DNA from: Pedosphaera sp.
GTDB taxonomy: Bacteria > Verrucomicrobiota > Verrucomicrobiia > Limisphaerales > Pedosphaeraceae
NCBI GenBank assembly: GCA_028293325.1
Contig: JAQGPA010000066.1
Span: 1-33,308 of the forward strand
Length of the DNA stretch: 33,308 nt
Reading direction: 5' to 3'
This document shows positions 8,179-17,413 of this stretch, piece by piece. Within the stretch, counting starts at the first letter, position 1; every line of letters begins with the position of its first letter. The notes under the pieces are model-generated. The model was not told the origin of the DNA. It saw nothing but the letters and a program-made list of their open reading frames with translations, and searched no databases. Both the position numbers and the translations under genes were made by a program.

Positions 8179-11100
8179 TCATTGCTGCGCTGGGTATTCT
8201 ACCACGCGATAGAAACGCATTGACCAGTTGGAGCTGTCGGTGTCCACCAACTGTAGCATGCCGTTTGTCAAGGTCAGCGCGCCATTCAAGGTGACCCAGT
8301 CCACGAGATTGGTGCTGGCTTGGGCTACGAATCCGGTCACATCGCTGGCCAGCAACGAGCCGCCATCGGCATCGCCACAGATCAGCAGCATGCTGCCGTC
8401 CGCCTGGCGAGTCGGCGCGCCCAATCGTTGCGGCGTATGCACTACCAAGGTAGCGTTGCTGCTCATCACGGTGCCGCCGTCATTGGACACCATCAGCGTG
8501 TAAACGCCGGAATCCCGCCGAGTGACACAGGGTAGTGTAAGGGTAGCCTGCGTGGCGCCCGGCAGGTTGGTCCCGGTTCTAAGCCATTGATAATTTAAAT
8601 TGGGCGCGCCGGTCGCGGCTGCCTCCAAGGTCACGCTCGCACCCATCGAGGTGGTTAGGCTGAGCGGTTGTTCGGTAATCACCGGTGGCGCAGGGGTGAA
8701 CACCACCTGATCCACCCAGCCCGCGTCTTCGCCATCGCTGACGCTGGCGTCCTTGGCATAAACCCATTTCAAGATGTGCGTGCCCGTACTGATGCTGAAA
8801 GTTTTCTGTTGCCAGCCGAACTCCCCGGAAATGCTCGCCAGCGGAACGGACGAGGTGTCCATGAGAAATCTCAGGAAATCAAATCCTTGCTCGGATGAAA
8901 CCTTCCACCAAAAAGTTAACGTCCCCGGGCCCACCACGGTGGTTTGCAGGACGGACTGTTGATTGTTCCCAATTGGACCGCTTTCAGCGGCGGCGTCACC
9001 ATCATGAGTTTCGTCAATCTCACCAAACCAGGGCGCGTTGGTGGCAGCGCCATTGGTCCAGATCAGGCCGGTTGTGCTCAAGGCGTCGGCCAGGGAAATT
9101 GGAGCCGTCAGGAAAGCGGTGCTGCTGGTGACGGCACCAAGGGAATTGGTGATCACGGCGCGATAACCGCCGATGTTTTTTCCGAGCACATTAGTCACGG
9201 CCAGGGTTACGTTGGTTGCGCCGGGAAGGTTTGTGCCTTCCAACTGCCATTGATATTTCAACGGCTGCACGCCCGCCGCACGCACATTGAACTGCACGGT
9301 GGCTCCCCGGGTGGTCGTTTGACTGAACGGTTGCACGGTAAAGACTGGCGCGCCGCTGCCAATCGGCGCCACGCCAAAGCTGGCTTGCAATCCTCCGCCT
9401 GCCACGGCAAAGACATGCGTCAATTGAGCAGATTGACTGTTTTGCTTGTTTCCCCAGGTGACAACGGTGCCGTCTGACTTCAGGGCAATGCTCATGCTGT
9501 AGCCCGCCGCAATGGCGACCACGTTGGACAACCCTTGCGGAACGAAGCTTACCGGCACCGTTGGCGATCCCCAAGCCGCCACGGTGCCGTCGGACTTCAA
9601 GGCCAGACTGTGCGCATCCCCCGCCGCAATGGCGATGACATTGGACAGGCCGGGCGGGACATTCGTTTGCGCGGAGCGATTTAGCCCCCAAGCGACAACG
9701 GTGCCGTCGGACTTCAAGGCGAGACTGTGGAACCCGCCGCCGGCAATGGCAACCACGTTGGACAAGCCGGGTGGAATATTGGTTTGCCCCAAGGAGTTGC
9801 TTCCCCAAGCGATGACCGTTCCATCCGTCTTCAGGGCTAGAGCATGATTCTCGCCCACACTAATGGCCACCACATTGGACAAGCCGGGCGGGACGTTGGT
9901 TTGCAGGAAGGTATTTAGTCCCCAAGCGACGACTGTGCCATTTGACCGCAAAGCCATGCTCACATTTCCACCGGCTGCGATTGCAATCACATTGGAGACA
10001 CTCGCTGGGATGTTTGTCACAGTGGATTGAGAAATACCAGTTCTTACCCAAGTCGTAACCTTCTGATCAGATCCCAAAGCGAGCACATGGTTATAGCCCG
10101 CCGCGACCGCGATCAAATTGGTCACGCCGGGAGGAGTATTGGTGGGAATCTCAGAGGATGAATCGGACCATACAAAAGCCTGGACGACGGATAACAGCGC
10201 CTTGACGCTGACAGTCACCCCGAAGGCATTACTGATCGCCACATTGTAAAATCCGCCTTGATCATATCTCAACGAACTCAGCGTCAGCGTCGGGTTGGTC
10301 GCGCCTGGGATGTCCACGCCATTGAACCGCCATTGGTAAGTTAAAGGGAAAAAGCTGTGGGCGGTGACAGAAAAGGTTGCGGTGCCCCCGAGCGGCGCCA
10401 CCTGGGCGAAAATTTTCTGGGACGTAATGACCGGCGGCGTGTCCGTCACGGTCAGCAAAGCGTCCGCACTCTGCGCGCTGCCATATGCGTTGGTCACGAG
10501 CAGTGAATAAATGCCGGTAGTGGAGGGTTGCACATTCGCCAGCGATAAGGAACTGGCGGCGGCGCCAGCCAATGGCGCGCCGTTGAAAAGCCATTGATAG
10601 CCCAACACCGGCGTTCCCTCCGCCGTCGCAATCAGCGTTACGTTCGAACTGGCCTGCACCGATTGGCTTAATGGTTGCAGGGTAATGGTAGGCGGGCCGA
10701 TGACAGTGATGACCGCGCCGGTGGTCATGACAGAGCCAAACGCATTGGTCACCCGCAGAGTGTAAGTTCCGGTGTCGCCAAATTGAATGCCGGAGAAGGT
10801 GAGGTTGGCGGTGGTGGAGCCGGTAAGATGGGCATTGTCATTCAGGGGCGAGCCGTTCCGCAGCCATTGGTAACTTAAGGGTTGCTGGCCGGTGGCGATC
10901 ACCGACAGCGTAACATTGGAACTCCACGGAACATTCTGACTCGTCGGCGCTTGAATGATCTGGATGGGGCCGTCGGATACAATCGCAAGATTATGGTTTC
11001 CACCGGCGGCAATGGCGGTGACATTTCCCAATCCGGTGGGGATGTTTGTTTGCCCGAAACCGTTGTAGCCCCAGGTGACCACCGTACCATCGAACTTTAA

Positions 11101-11856
11101 TGCCAATCCTTCGGCAATCGTCTTGATGCCGGACAACGTTGGTGGAGAAGTAATGTCCCCGTTGCAGTTGGTTCCCCAGGCGGTGACGATGCCATTCGCG
11201 GCCAGCGCATATCCGTGGCTCGCACCGGCGGCGAGGGCGGTCACATTGGAGAGTCCCGACGAGAGATTGGTCAAGGTCAGGCAGGAATCGCCTTCGCCCC
11301 AGGCCACCACAGAGCCGTCCGACTCCAAGGCGAGGTCGTATCGCTGACTAGCGGCAATGGCGATGACATTGGACAACCCGGCAGGGGCCGAGGCGGTGGT
11401 GAACAAATATTTCCCCCACTCCACCACGGTGCCATCGGCCTTTAAGGCCAGGTTGTGAAGTCCGCCCGGTCCACCCGCCGCTATGGCCACAACGTTGGAT
11501 AAACCGGACGGAACATTGGTTTGACCGGAGCTATTATCGCCCCATGCGATGACGGTATTGTCGCCAAGCAATGCCAAATTGTGGGCTGATCCGGCGGCAA
11601 TCGCGGTGACGTTGGCCAAGCCCGGTGGAATGGTAGCTTGTCCGGAGGCATTGTTGCCCCACGCGACGACGGTGCCGTCCCCTTTCAACGCCAGACTATG
11701 CTGGAAACCCGCGGCCACGGCTTTGACGTTGTTCACGCCCGGAGAAACTTGGGTTTGCCCGGCGCTGTTATCACCCCAGGCCGCCACCAAGCCGCCCGCA
11801 TGCGCAAAGCCTGTCGCGCTGAACAGGATGATCATTACGCCTCCCCATACTTTCAT
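8179..11856 (-). CDS. secreted protein with two seven-repeat RCC1-like propellers and Ig-like domains
   Basis: 1225 residues, exported by a signal peptide (1 to about 20, ending FAHAG). Residues of about 22-295 hold seven RCC1-like repeats of about 39 residues (VVAWG.N..GQTNVP.GLSNV.AIAAG..H.LALK.DGT). Three Ig-like domains follow at about 297-560 (PLSYQWLRNG..L, G.Y.L.VTN.FG). A second set of seven RCC1-like repeats spans about 562-835, a fourth Ig-like domain about 837-918, and a beta-sandwich with GTLTFWWKVSSEQGFDFLRF about 940-1055. A fifth Ig-like domain then leads to a C-terminal 'ASTNLVDW...RFYRV' module. Seven repeats are what closes one beta-propeller, so two propellers are likely. 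A role in surface binding or adhesion is an inference; no enzyme motif is visible. The start at 11856 gives the best signal peptide. Confidence 0.9.
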   Translation of the reverse strand: MKVWGGVMIILFSATGFAHAGGLVAAWGDNSAGQTQVSPGVNNVKAVAAGFQHSLALKGDGTVVAWGNNASGQATIPPGLANVTAIAAGSAHNLALLGDNTVIAWGDNSSGQTNVPSGLSNVVAIAAGGPGGLHNLALKADGTVVEWGKYLFTTASAPAGLSNVIAIAASQRYDLALESDGSVVAWGEGDSCLTLTNLSSGLSNVTALAAGASHGYALAANGIVTAWGTNCNGDITSPPTLSGIKTIAEGLALKFDGTVVTWGYNGFGQTNIPTGLGNVTAIAAGGNHNLAIVSDGPIQIIQAPTSQNVPWSSNVTLSVIATGQQPLSYQWLRNGSPLNDNAHLTGSTTANLTFSGIQFGDTGTYTLRVTNAFGSVMTTGAVITVIGPPTITLQPLSQSVQASSNVTLIATAEGTPVLGYQWLFNGAPLAGAAASSLSLANVQPSTTGIYSLLVTNAYGSAQSADALLTVTDTPPVITSQKIFAQVAPLGGTATFSVTAHSFFPLTYQWRFNGVDIPGATNPTLTLSSLRYDQGGFYNVAISNAFGVTVSVKALLSVVQAFVWSDSSSEIPTNTPPGVTNLIAVAAGYNHVLALGSDQKVTTWVRTGISQSTVTNIPASVSNVIAIAAGGNVSMALRSNGTVVAWGLNTFLQTNVPPGLSNVVAISVGENHALALKTDGTVIAWGSNSLGQTNIPPGLSNVVAIAGGGFHSLALKSDGTVVAWGLNRSAQTNVPPGLSNVIAIAAGDAHSLALKSDGTVAAWGSPTVPVSFVPQGLSNVVAIAAGYSMSIALKSDGTVVTWGNKQNSQSAQLTHVFAVAGGGLQASFGVAPIGSGAPVFTVQPFSQTTTRGATVQFNVRAAGVQPLKYQWQLEGTNLPGATNVTLAVTNVLGKNIGGYRAVITNSLGAVTSSTAFLTAPISLADALSTTGLIWTNGAATNAPWFGEIDETHDGDAAAESGPIGNNQQSVLQTTVVGPGTLTFWWKVSSEQGFDFLRFLMDTSSVPLASISGEFGWQQKTFSISTGTHILKWVYAKDASVSDGEDAGWVDQVVFTPAPPVITEQPLSLTTSMGASVTLEAAATGAPNLNYQWLRTGTNLPGATQATLTLPCVTRRDSGVYTLMVSNDGGTVMSSNATLVVHTPQRLGAPTRQADGSMLLICGDADGGSLLASDVTGFVAQASTNLVDWVTLNGALTLTNGMLQLVDTDSSNWSMRFYRVVEYPAQQ

Positions 11857-12037
11857 CAGATTATTTTTTATACAGTTCCTTCGTGATACTGCCGCTGCGG
11901 AAATTTGATTCCCTCTGTTTTACCCTGCTTTATTCCACGGCCAAGTGGGCTTTGCGAGGCACACCCTGTGCGTCTGGTTGCACAGTTCGCCGTCAATCCC
12001 CCATTTGCAGAATCCGTTTCCATGGTTATTTTTAAGC
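11857..12037. other. intergenic gap
   Basis: AT-rich just upstream of the large secreted protein (its promoter presumably lies here, but no convincing -35/-10 pair stands out), then unremarkable. No RNA gene or repeat is visible. Confidence 0.4.
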
Positions 12038-12241
12038 ATGAGTAACGAGCCGTCGCCCAAATCGCCGGACAAAAACCTGCCCGCATCGCCACCGCCGCAG
12101 TCGCCGCCTGCGGAGCCGGAGCAAAAGGATAAAAACGCCAAACCGAATCCGCCGCCGCGCAAACGGGGGCCGAGCGTGGATATCGGCCCTTGCAGCGGGC
12201 CGGGGTCGGATGTGGTGGCCACGCCGCCCCGGCAACTCTGA
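12038..12241 (+). CDS. small proline-rich hypothetical protein
   Basis: A 67-residue reading frame from the ATG at 12038 (MSNEPSPKSPDKNLPASPPP) to TGA 12239-12241. It is rich in Pro, Lys, Glu and Ser, predicted disordered, with no hydrophobic segment, and ends in a less repetitive DIGPCSGPGSDVVATPPRQL. I recognise no family. It precedes pyruvate carboxylase by 114 nt, but a separate promoter lies between them. No Shine-Dalgarno sequence is present. The low-complexity composition of this GC-rich stretch means the frame could be open by chance; the opposite strand is also open. Confidence 0.4.
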   Translation: MSNEPSPKSPDKNLPASPPPQSPPAEPEQKDKNAKPNPPPRKRGPSVDIGPCSGPGSDVVATPPRQL

Positions 12242-12313
12242 TTTTATTAGCTCCCGGGGGTATTCCCACGCCTTGCATCCTTATGAAAATCGAATAAATC
12301 CCGCAGCAATGCT

Positions 12314-12342
12314 TTGCCAATCCCGGCCCGCTCGTTTATAAA
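12314..12342 (+). promoter_or_regulatory. sigma-70-like promoter of pyruvate carboxylase
   Basis: TTGCCA at 12314-12319 and TATAAA at 12337-12342 are separated by exactly 17 bp. Transcription would begin near 12349, only about 7 nt before the ATG at 12356. This argues against the in-frame TTG at 12314 as a start, because that codon is part of the -35 box. Confidence 0.55.
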
Positions 12343-12355
12343 ACCGCGCGCATCT

Positions 12356-15300
12356 ATGAGCCCAGGCAAAGCAAAAGCATCGACATCTGAATCAGAACCA
12401 TCGACTCCCCAGTTTAAAAAACTGCTCGTCGCCAATCGCAGTGAAATCGCCATCCGCGTTTTTCGCGCCGCGACGGAACTCGGTTTGCGGACGGTGGCGG
12501 TTTATGCCCAGGAAGATCGCCTCTCCGTTCATCGTTTCAAGGCAGATGAAGCTTACCTGGTGGGCGAAGGCAAGGGACCGGTTGGCGCTTATCTGGATAT
12601 CCCCAGCATTGTGGCTTTGGCCAAGGAAAAGGGTGTGGACCTCATCCACCCTGGTTACGGATTTCTTTCTGAAAACGCGGAGTTTGCCCAAGCCTGCAAG
12701 GATGCCGGAATTACCTTCGTTGGACCACGCCCGGAATTGCTCAAACTAATGGGCGATAAGACCGCCGCCCGCGCTCTGGCTCAGAAAATCGGTGTGCCCA
12801 CGCTTCCCGGCACCGAGGATCCAGTCGAAGATCGCGCCGAAGCTTTAAAAATCGCCAAGGAAATTGGCTTTCCGCTCATCATCAAGGCTGCCTTCGGAGG
12901 CGGCGGTCGCGGTATGCGCGTCGTCACAAAAGCCGGCGATCTCGCCGACCTCCTTGACGAAGCCCGCAACGAAGCCGGGCGTGCTTTCGGCAACCCCGCC
13001 GTGTTTCTCGAGAAATACATTCCCCGCGCCAAGCATATTGAAGTCCAGGTGCTGGGCGATCAACACGGCAACGTCCTCCATTTGCACGAGCGCGATTGTT
13101 CCGTGCAACGTCGCCATCAAAAAGTCATTGAGATCGCGCCGTCCGTGGCCCTCGAACCGCGTGTGCGCGAGGAACTTTGCAATGCCGCTGCCAAAATGGC
13201 CCGTGAGATCGGCTACGATAACGCTGGCACCGTCGAATTTCTCCTGAACCTTGACAGCAACGAATGGTTCTTCATCGAGATGAACCCGCGTATTCAGGTG
13301 GAACATACGGTGACGGAAGTCATCACCGGCATTGATCTGGTGCGCGCGCAAATTCTGATTGCGCAGGGCTTTTCGCTGCATGGCCCGGAAGTGGATTTGC
13401 CGCCGCAGAATGAAATTCCCCGAAACGGCTACGCAGTGCAGTGCCGCATCACCACCGAGGATCCGGAGAACAAATTCACGCCGGACTATGGTCGGATTCT
13501 CACCTACCGTTCTGCTGGTGGCTTTGGTATCCGGCTCGACGGCGGCATGGGCAACGCAGGCAGCGTCATTACCCCATTTTACGATTCCCTGCTGGTCAAG
13601 GTCACCGCGTCCGGCCGCAACTTTGATGTCGCGCTGCAACGCATGGACCGCGCCTTGCGTGAGTTCCGCATCCGCGGTGTGAAGACGAACATTCCCTTCC
13701 TCGAAAACGTGATTCACAATCCGGTCTTTCGCGCCGGCGGTGCCACCACCACGCTCATCGACACCACGCCGGAATTGTTCCAGTTCAAACTACGCCGCGA
13801 TCGCGCCACCAAACTATTGGCTTTCCTCGGCGATGTGGTGATTAATGGCAATCCTCAGGCCAAGGGCCGCGTGTTGAAGCACACCCTGCCGCCGGTGGAC
13901 TCGCCTGACTATGATCACAAACAAATCCCGCCGTCGGGCACGCGCCAATTGCTGCTGGAACTTGGTCCCAAAAAATTTGCCCAATGGGCACTCAAGCAAA
14001 AGCGCCTGTTGGTCACCGACACCACATTCCGCGACGCCCACCAATCACTCCTCGCCACACGGGTGCGGACCTATGACATGCTGGCGGCGGCCAATGCCGT
14101 AGCCCGGCGCACACCGCAATTGTTCAGCCTCGAACTCTGGGGTGGCGCAACCTTTGACACCGCCATGCGCTTCCTCCATGAAGACCCGTGGTTGCGCCTG
14201 CAGTTGCTTCGCGAACAGATTCCCAACATCTGCTTTCAGATGCTTTTCCGCGGCTCCAATGCCGTCGGTTATTCCAATTATCCGGACAATGTCGTGGCCG
14301 GTTTCGTAAAACACGCCGCCGCACGGGGCATTGATATTTTCCGCATTTTCGATTCGCTTAATTACACGCCCAATCTCAAGGTGGCCATGGAGGCAGTGCA
14401 GGAAACGCACGCCGTTTGCGAAGCCGCCATCTGTTACACCGGCGACATCCTCGACCCCAAACGCTCCAAATATTCGCTCAAATATTACGTCAAGCTCGCC
14501 AAGGAACTCGAAAAAATGGGCGCGCACTTTCTTGCCATCAAGGACATGGCCGGACTTTGCCGTCCTTACGCGGCTTATCAACTGGTAAAAGCGCTCAAGG
14601 AAGAAATCGGCATTCCGGTTCATTTTCACACGCATGACACCAGCGGCGTGGCCGCGGCTTCCGTGTTGGAAGCAAACGATGCGCAAGTGGACATTGTAGA
14701 TCTCGCGCTTGCCTCGATGTCCGGCTCCACCAGCCAGCCGAACCTCAATTCCATTGTTGCCGCCGTGCAACACAGTCCGCGCGACACCGGGCTGGACTTG
14801 GAAGCGCTTAACGAATTCTCCGATTATTGGGAACAAGTGCGCACCGCGTATGCGCCGTTCGATACCTCGCCCAAATCCGGCAGCGCCGAAGTTTATCAGC
14901 ACGAAATGCCGGGCGGTCAATACACCAATCTCAAGGAACAGGCTGCCGGCATGGGGTTGGGCAATCGCTGGCCGGAAATCGCCCGCACCTACGCCGAGGT
15001 CAACCAGCTTTTTGGCGACATCGTCAAGGTCACACCCAGCAGCAAAGTCGTGGGCGACATGACCATGTTCCTCATCACCCGCGGCATCAAACCTGCCGAC
15101 GTGCTGAATCTCGAACCGGGCGCCACCCCATTCCCGGAATCGGTCATCGATATGCTTTCCGGCGGTCTGGGTCAACCTGTCGGCGGCTGGCCCAAAAAAC
15201 TGCAAAAAGTGGTACTCGGCGACCGCAAGCCGCTGAAAGGCCGACCCGGCGAATCAATGCCTCCGCTCAACCTTAAGAAAGCCAAGAGCGATCTCGCTGC

Positions 15301-15859
15301 CGCTGCCAAACTCAAGCATGAGGTGACCGATGACGAACTCTACAGTTATCTGATGTATCCTGAGGTCTTCCTCGATTTCGCAAAATATTTGCGCGATTAC
15401 GGCGATCTCTCCGCGCTGCCGACCCCTGCTTTCTTTTATGGACTGCGCCTCGGCGAGGAAATTTCGGTGAACATCGAGGAAGGTAAAACACTCTTCATCC
15501 GCCTCGTCAACATCAGCCCGGTGGACAATGACGGTCGTCGCAGCGTGTTGTTTGAGTTGAATGGCATGTCGCGCCAAACCACCGTTGTGGACCGTTCCGT
15601 CCCTTCCAAGGTCAAAGCCCGTCTTAAGGCCGATCCCGCCATCCCCGCGCAAGTCGGCGCCCCCATCCCCGGCTTGATCACTTCGCTCGCCGTCAGCGTC
15701 GGTTCTAAAGTCGCCAAAGGCGAAAAGCTGCTCACCCTCGAAGCGATGAAGATGCAAACCACCATCTATGCCCAATGCGACGGCACCGTGCAGGAAATCC
15801 ACGCCAAAGTCGGCGATTCCGTCGAGAGCAAAGATCTCCTGGTCTTGATAAAAGAATAG
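12356..15859 (+). CDS. pyc: pyruvate carboxylase, single-chain
   Basis: 1167 residues that carboxylate pyruvate to oxaloacetate using ATP, bicarbonate and covalently bound biotin, replenishing the TCA cycle. Domains in order are: biotin carboxylase (about 15-470; KLLVANRSEIAIRVFRA, the glycine-rich GGGGRGMR, FIEMNPRIQVEHTVTE); carboxyltransferase (about 530-1000; DTTFRDAHQSLLATRVRTYD, metal-binding HFHTHDTSG, carbamylated-lysine candidate in AIKDMAGL); PYC/OADA linker; and biotinyl domain with LEAMKMQT, biotin lysine Lys1132. All catalytic landmarks are present, and length and domain order match alpha4-type pyruvate carboxylase. An in-frame TTG at 12314 would add 14 residues, but it overlaps a good -35 box, so the ATG at 12356 is preferred. 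The gene is monocistronic and convergent with the PQQ gene. Confidence 0.96.
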   Translation: MSPGKAKASTSESEPSTPQFKKLLVANRSEIAIRVFRAATELGLRTVAVYAQEDRLSVHRFKADEAYLVGEGKGPVGAYLDIPSIVALAKEKGVDLIHPGYGFLSENAEFAQACKDAGITFVGPRPELLKLMGDKTAARALAQKIGVPTLPGTEDPVEDRAEALKIAKEIGFPLIIKAAFGGGGRGMRVVTKAGDLADLLDEARNEAGRAFGNPAVFLEKYIPRAKHIEVQVLGDQHGNVLHLHERDCSVQRRHQKVIEIAPSVALEPRVREELCNAAAKMAREIGYDNAGTVEFLLNLDSNEWFFIEMNPRIQVEHTVTEVITGIDLVRAQILIAQGFSLHGPEVDLPPQNEIPRNGYAVQCRITTEDPENKFTPDYGRILTYRSAGGFGIRLDGGMGNAGSVITPFYDSLLVKVTASGRNFDVALQRMDRALREFRIRGVKTNIPFLENVIHNPVFRAGGATTTLIDTTPELFQFKLRRDRATKLLAFLGDVVINGNPQAKGRVLKHTLPPVDSPDYDHKQIPPSGTRQLLLELGPKKFAQWALKQKRLLVTDTTFRDAHQSLLATRVRTYDMLAAANAVARRTPQLFSLELWGGATFDTAMRFLHEDPWLRLQLLREQIPNICFQMLFRGSNAVGYSNYPDNVVAGFVKHAAARGIDIFRIFDSLNYTPNLKVAMEAVQETHAVCEAAICYTGDILDPKRSKYSLKYYVKLAKELEKMGAHFLAIKDMAGLCRPYAAYQLVKALKEEIGIPVHFHTHDTSGVAAASVLEANDAQVDIVDLALASMSGSTSQPNLNSIVAAVQHSPRDTGLDLEALNEFSDYWEQVRTAYAPFDTSPKSGSAEVYQHEMPGGQYTNLKEQAAGMGLGNRWPEIARTYAEVNQLFGDIVKVTPSSKVVGDMTMFLITRGIKPADVLNLEPGATPFPESVIDMLSGGLGQPVGGWPKKLQKVVLGDRKPLKGRPGESMPPLNLKKAKSDLAAAAKLKHEVTDDELYSYLMYPEVFLDFAKYLRDYGDLSALPTPAFFYGLRLGEEISVNIEEGKTLFIRLVNISPVDNDGRRSVLFELNGMSRQTTVVDRSVPSKVKARLKADPAIPAQVGAPIPGLITSLAVSVGSKVAKGEKLLTLEAMKMQTTIYAQCDGTVQEIHAKVGDSVESKDLLVLIKE

Positions 15860-15902
15860 GGCAAGCTGCGGCATTTTCCGGTGCCGTCCAGACGATGCAT
15901 AA

Positions 15903-15928
15903 TTTCCCGTCATCTCCCTGCCGGGAAA
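15903..15928. terminator. stem-loop between convergent genes
   Basis: TTTCCCG (15903-15909) pairs with CGGGAAA (15922-15928) across a 12-nt loop. The arms end in T and A runs, so it could act in both directions between pyc and the convergent PQQ gene. The stem is short, so this is tentative. Confidence 0.35.
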
Positions 15929-15964
15929 ACCAGGACCGAAGCTCCCCCTTCAGCAAATCAGCAT

Positions 15965-17317
15965 TCACTTTTCCGCCAACCGCACGCAAATAATCTCTTT
16001 GTCATTCCGCGCGAACACGCAGCGGCCTGCGAACGCTGGATGCGACCAGACCACATCGCGGCCGGTGTCGGTATTGGTCGGCTCCAGCAAGTGCGCGCGG
16101 CTGATTTCCTCGTAGCCCTTGGGACTGAGCTTTGCGATGATTAAATCCCCCTTTTCATTGCAAATGAAAAATCGGTTGCCGTTTTTGACAATGAAAGCAT
16201 TGGCCCAGCGCATTTCCTTGTCATCCGGCGTGGTGGCCTTGAACGTCTCCCAGACGCGCTCGCCGGTGTCCGCCTTTAGGCAGCGCAATTGTCCGTAGCT
16301 GCACACGCCATAAATATACCCGTTCTCCAGAAACGGTGTGCTAATGATGCTGTGCAGAGCGTCCGTGTTCTTTTCACTAATCTTTTTACTTTGCCAAAGC
16401 GGGGTGGCCGCCGGTTTGCCGGTATCCAGGCGCAGCATCACCGAGCCATTGTAAAAGGAGGTCACAAAAAGCAGGTCGCCCATTTTGCGTGGCGTGGCAA
16501 TGGACAATCCCATTTTGGCTTCCGCTGGCTGCGACCAATAAACCTCGCCCGTCTCCGGGTTCAACGAATTGACCGCGACCGGGTCCCAGATAATAAGCTG
16601 CCTTTTTCCACCTGCCTTGATAATGACCGGCGGAGAATATCCCGGCTCCCTAGCCGTAAGCGCATGCCACATTTCCTTGCCGGTATCCTTGTTGAATGCC
16701 ACCACAATCGTATTCGTGCCGCCGACGAGGCAAATAAGCCGGTCACCATCCAGCAGCGGATTGGCTGAAAAACCCCACAGCGGAGTGCGCACACCGTAAT
16801 CCTTTTTGAAATCATGCGACCACACCACCTCGCCTTTTTTCGCCTCAAGGCAGAACAGATTTCCCTCCGCTCCGAGCGTATAAACCTTGCCACCACTTAC
16901 CACCGGCGTCGCGCGCGGCCCGGCCGAATAACTCATGGTATAAGCAGCTTCATACTCGTGTTTCCAGAGAATGTTCCCGGTGGCTTGGTCGAGGCAAAGG
17001 ATGCGTTCCGTGCCGTGAATCACCCCACGGTCCATCGGGTCAGCGGAATGATTGGCCTCCTTGTCAACCTGCCGGTCGGTCAGATAAACCCGGCCATCGG
17101 CAACCGCAGGACCGGAATAACCGCCGCCAATGGCAGTCCGCCACCGCACCGGCGGCCCGCCGACGGGAAATTTTTGCACGATGCCGGTTTCGCGCCAGAC
17201 GCCGTCGCGTTGCGGACCAAGCCATTGCGGCCAATCATCCGCCCGCAGCGATGCGCTGGAAACGAGCAGCAGAGGGAGGACAGCCAAGATGAATAATGAT
17301 CTCCAAGTTGAGTGCAT
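15965..17317 (-). CDS. secreted PQQ-binding-like beta-propeller protein
   Basis: About 450 residues from the ATG at 17317 (MHSTWRSLFILAVLPLLL), with a signal peptide ending around SLRADD. A GTG three codons upstream (17326) is possible. The mature protein starts with DDWPQWLGPQRDGVW, the hallmark of a large planctomycete/verrucomicrobial family of extracytoplasmic PQQ-like propellers. Repeated blade motifs of the form 'G.VY.L...G.L.CL.A..GE.VW' appear, for example VYTLGAEGNLFCLEAKKGEV, VVAFNKDTGKEMW, YGVCSYGQLRCLKADTGERV. These proteins resemble BamB or the propeller of quinoprotein dehydrogenases, but no PQQ-ligating disulfide or Ca-site motif is evident. The function is therefore unknown. 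It is transcribed away from the metallo-beta-lactamase-fold gene's end with a small gap. Confidence 0.88.
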   Translation of the reverse strand: MHSTWRSLFILAVLPLLLVSSASLRADDWPQWLGPQRDGVWRETGIVQKFPVGGPPVRWRTAIGGGYSGPAVADGRVYLTDRQVDKEANHSADPMDRGVIHGTERILCLDQATGNILWKHEYEAAYTMSYSAGPRATPVVSGGKVYTLGAEGNLFCLEAKKGEVVWSHDFKKDYGVRTPLWGFSANPLLDGDRLICLVGGTNTIVVAFNKDTGKEMWHALTAREPGYSPPVIIKAGGKRQLIIWDPVAVNSLNPETGEVYWSQPAEAKMGLSIATPRKMGDLLFVTSFYNGSVMLRLDTGKPAATPLWQSKKISEKNTDALHSIISTPFLENGYIYGVCSYGQLRCLKADTGERVWETFKATTPDDKEMRWANAFIVKNGNRFFICNEKGDLIIAKLSPKGYEEISRAHLLEPTNTDTGRDVVWSHPAFAGRCVFARNDKEIICVRLAEK

Positions 17318-17369
17318 GGCTCGCACTGTAACCTGAAATTTGAGGCTTTACCAGAACATCGCATTGCAG

Positions 17370-17387
17370 TGGAAACTTGCGTTTCCA
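17370..17387. terminator. 7-bp stem with tetraloop between two minus-strand genes
   Basis: TGGAAAC-TTGC-GTTTCCA is a perfect 7-bp stem with a 4-nt loop (GCAA, a GNRA-type loop, on the minus strand). It lies between the end of the metallo-beta-lactamase-fold gene and the start of the PQQ gene, both on the minus strand. No T tract follows, so it may be an attenuator or mRNA-stability hairpin rather than a terminator. Confidence 0.4.
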
Positions 17388-17413
17388 TTTACATAATGGG
17401 CAAGCTTTTCAAA

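Noticed and set aside
9461..11700. periodic DNA pattern resembling a CRISPR array
   Set aside because: The period (about 117-120 bp) equals one RCC1 repeat of about 39 codons, in frame within the large gene.
12314..12355. TTG start giving a longer pyruvate carboxylase
   Set aside because: The TTG is the first triplet of a well-spaced -35 box (TTGCCA-17-TATAAA), and the added residues have no family counterpart.
14045..15205. 386-codon open frame on the minus strand
   Set aside because: Antisense shadow inside pyruvate carboxylase.
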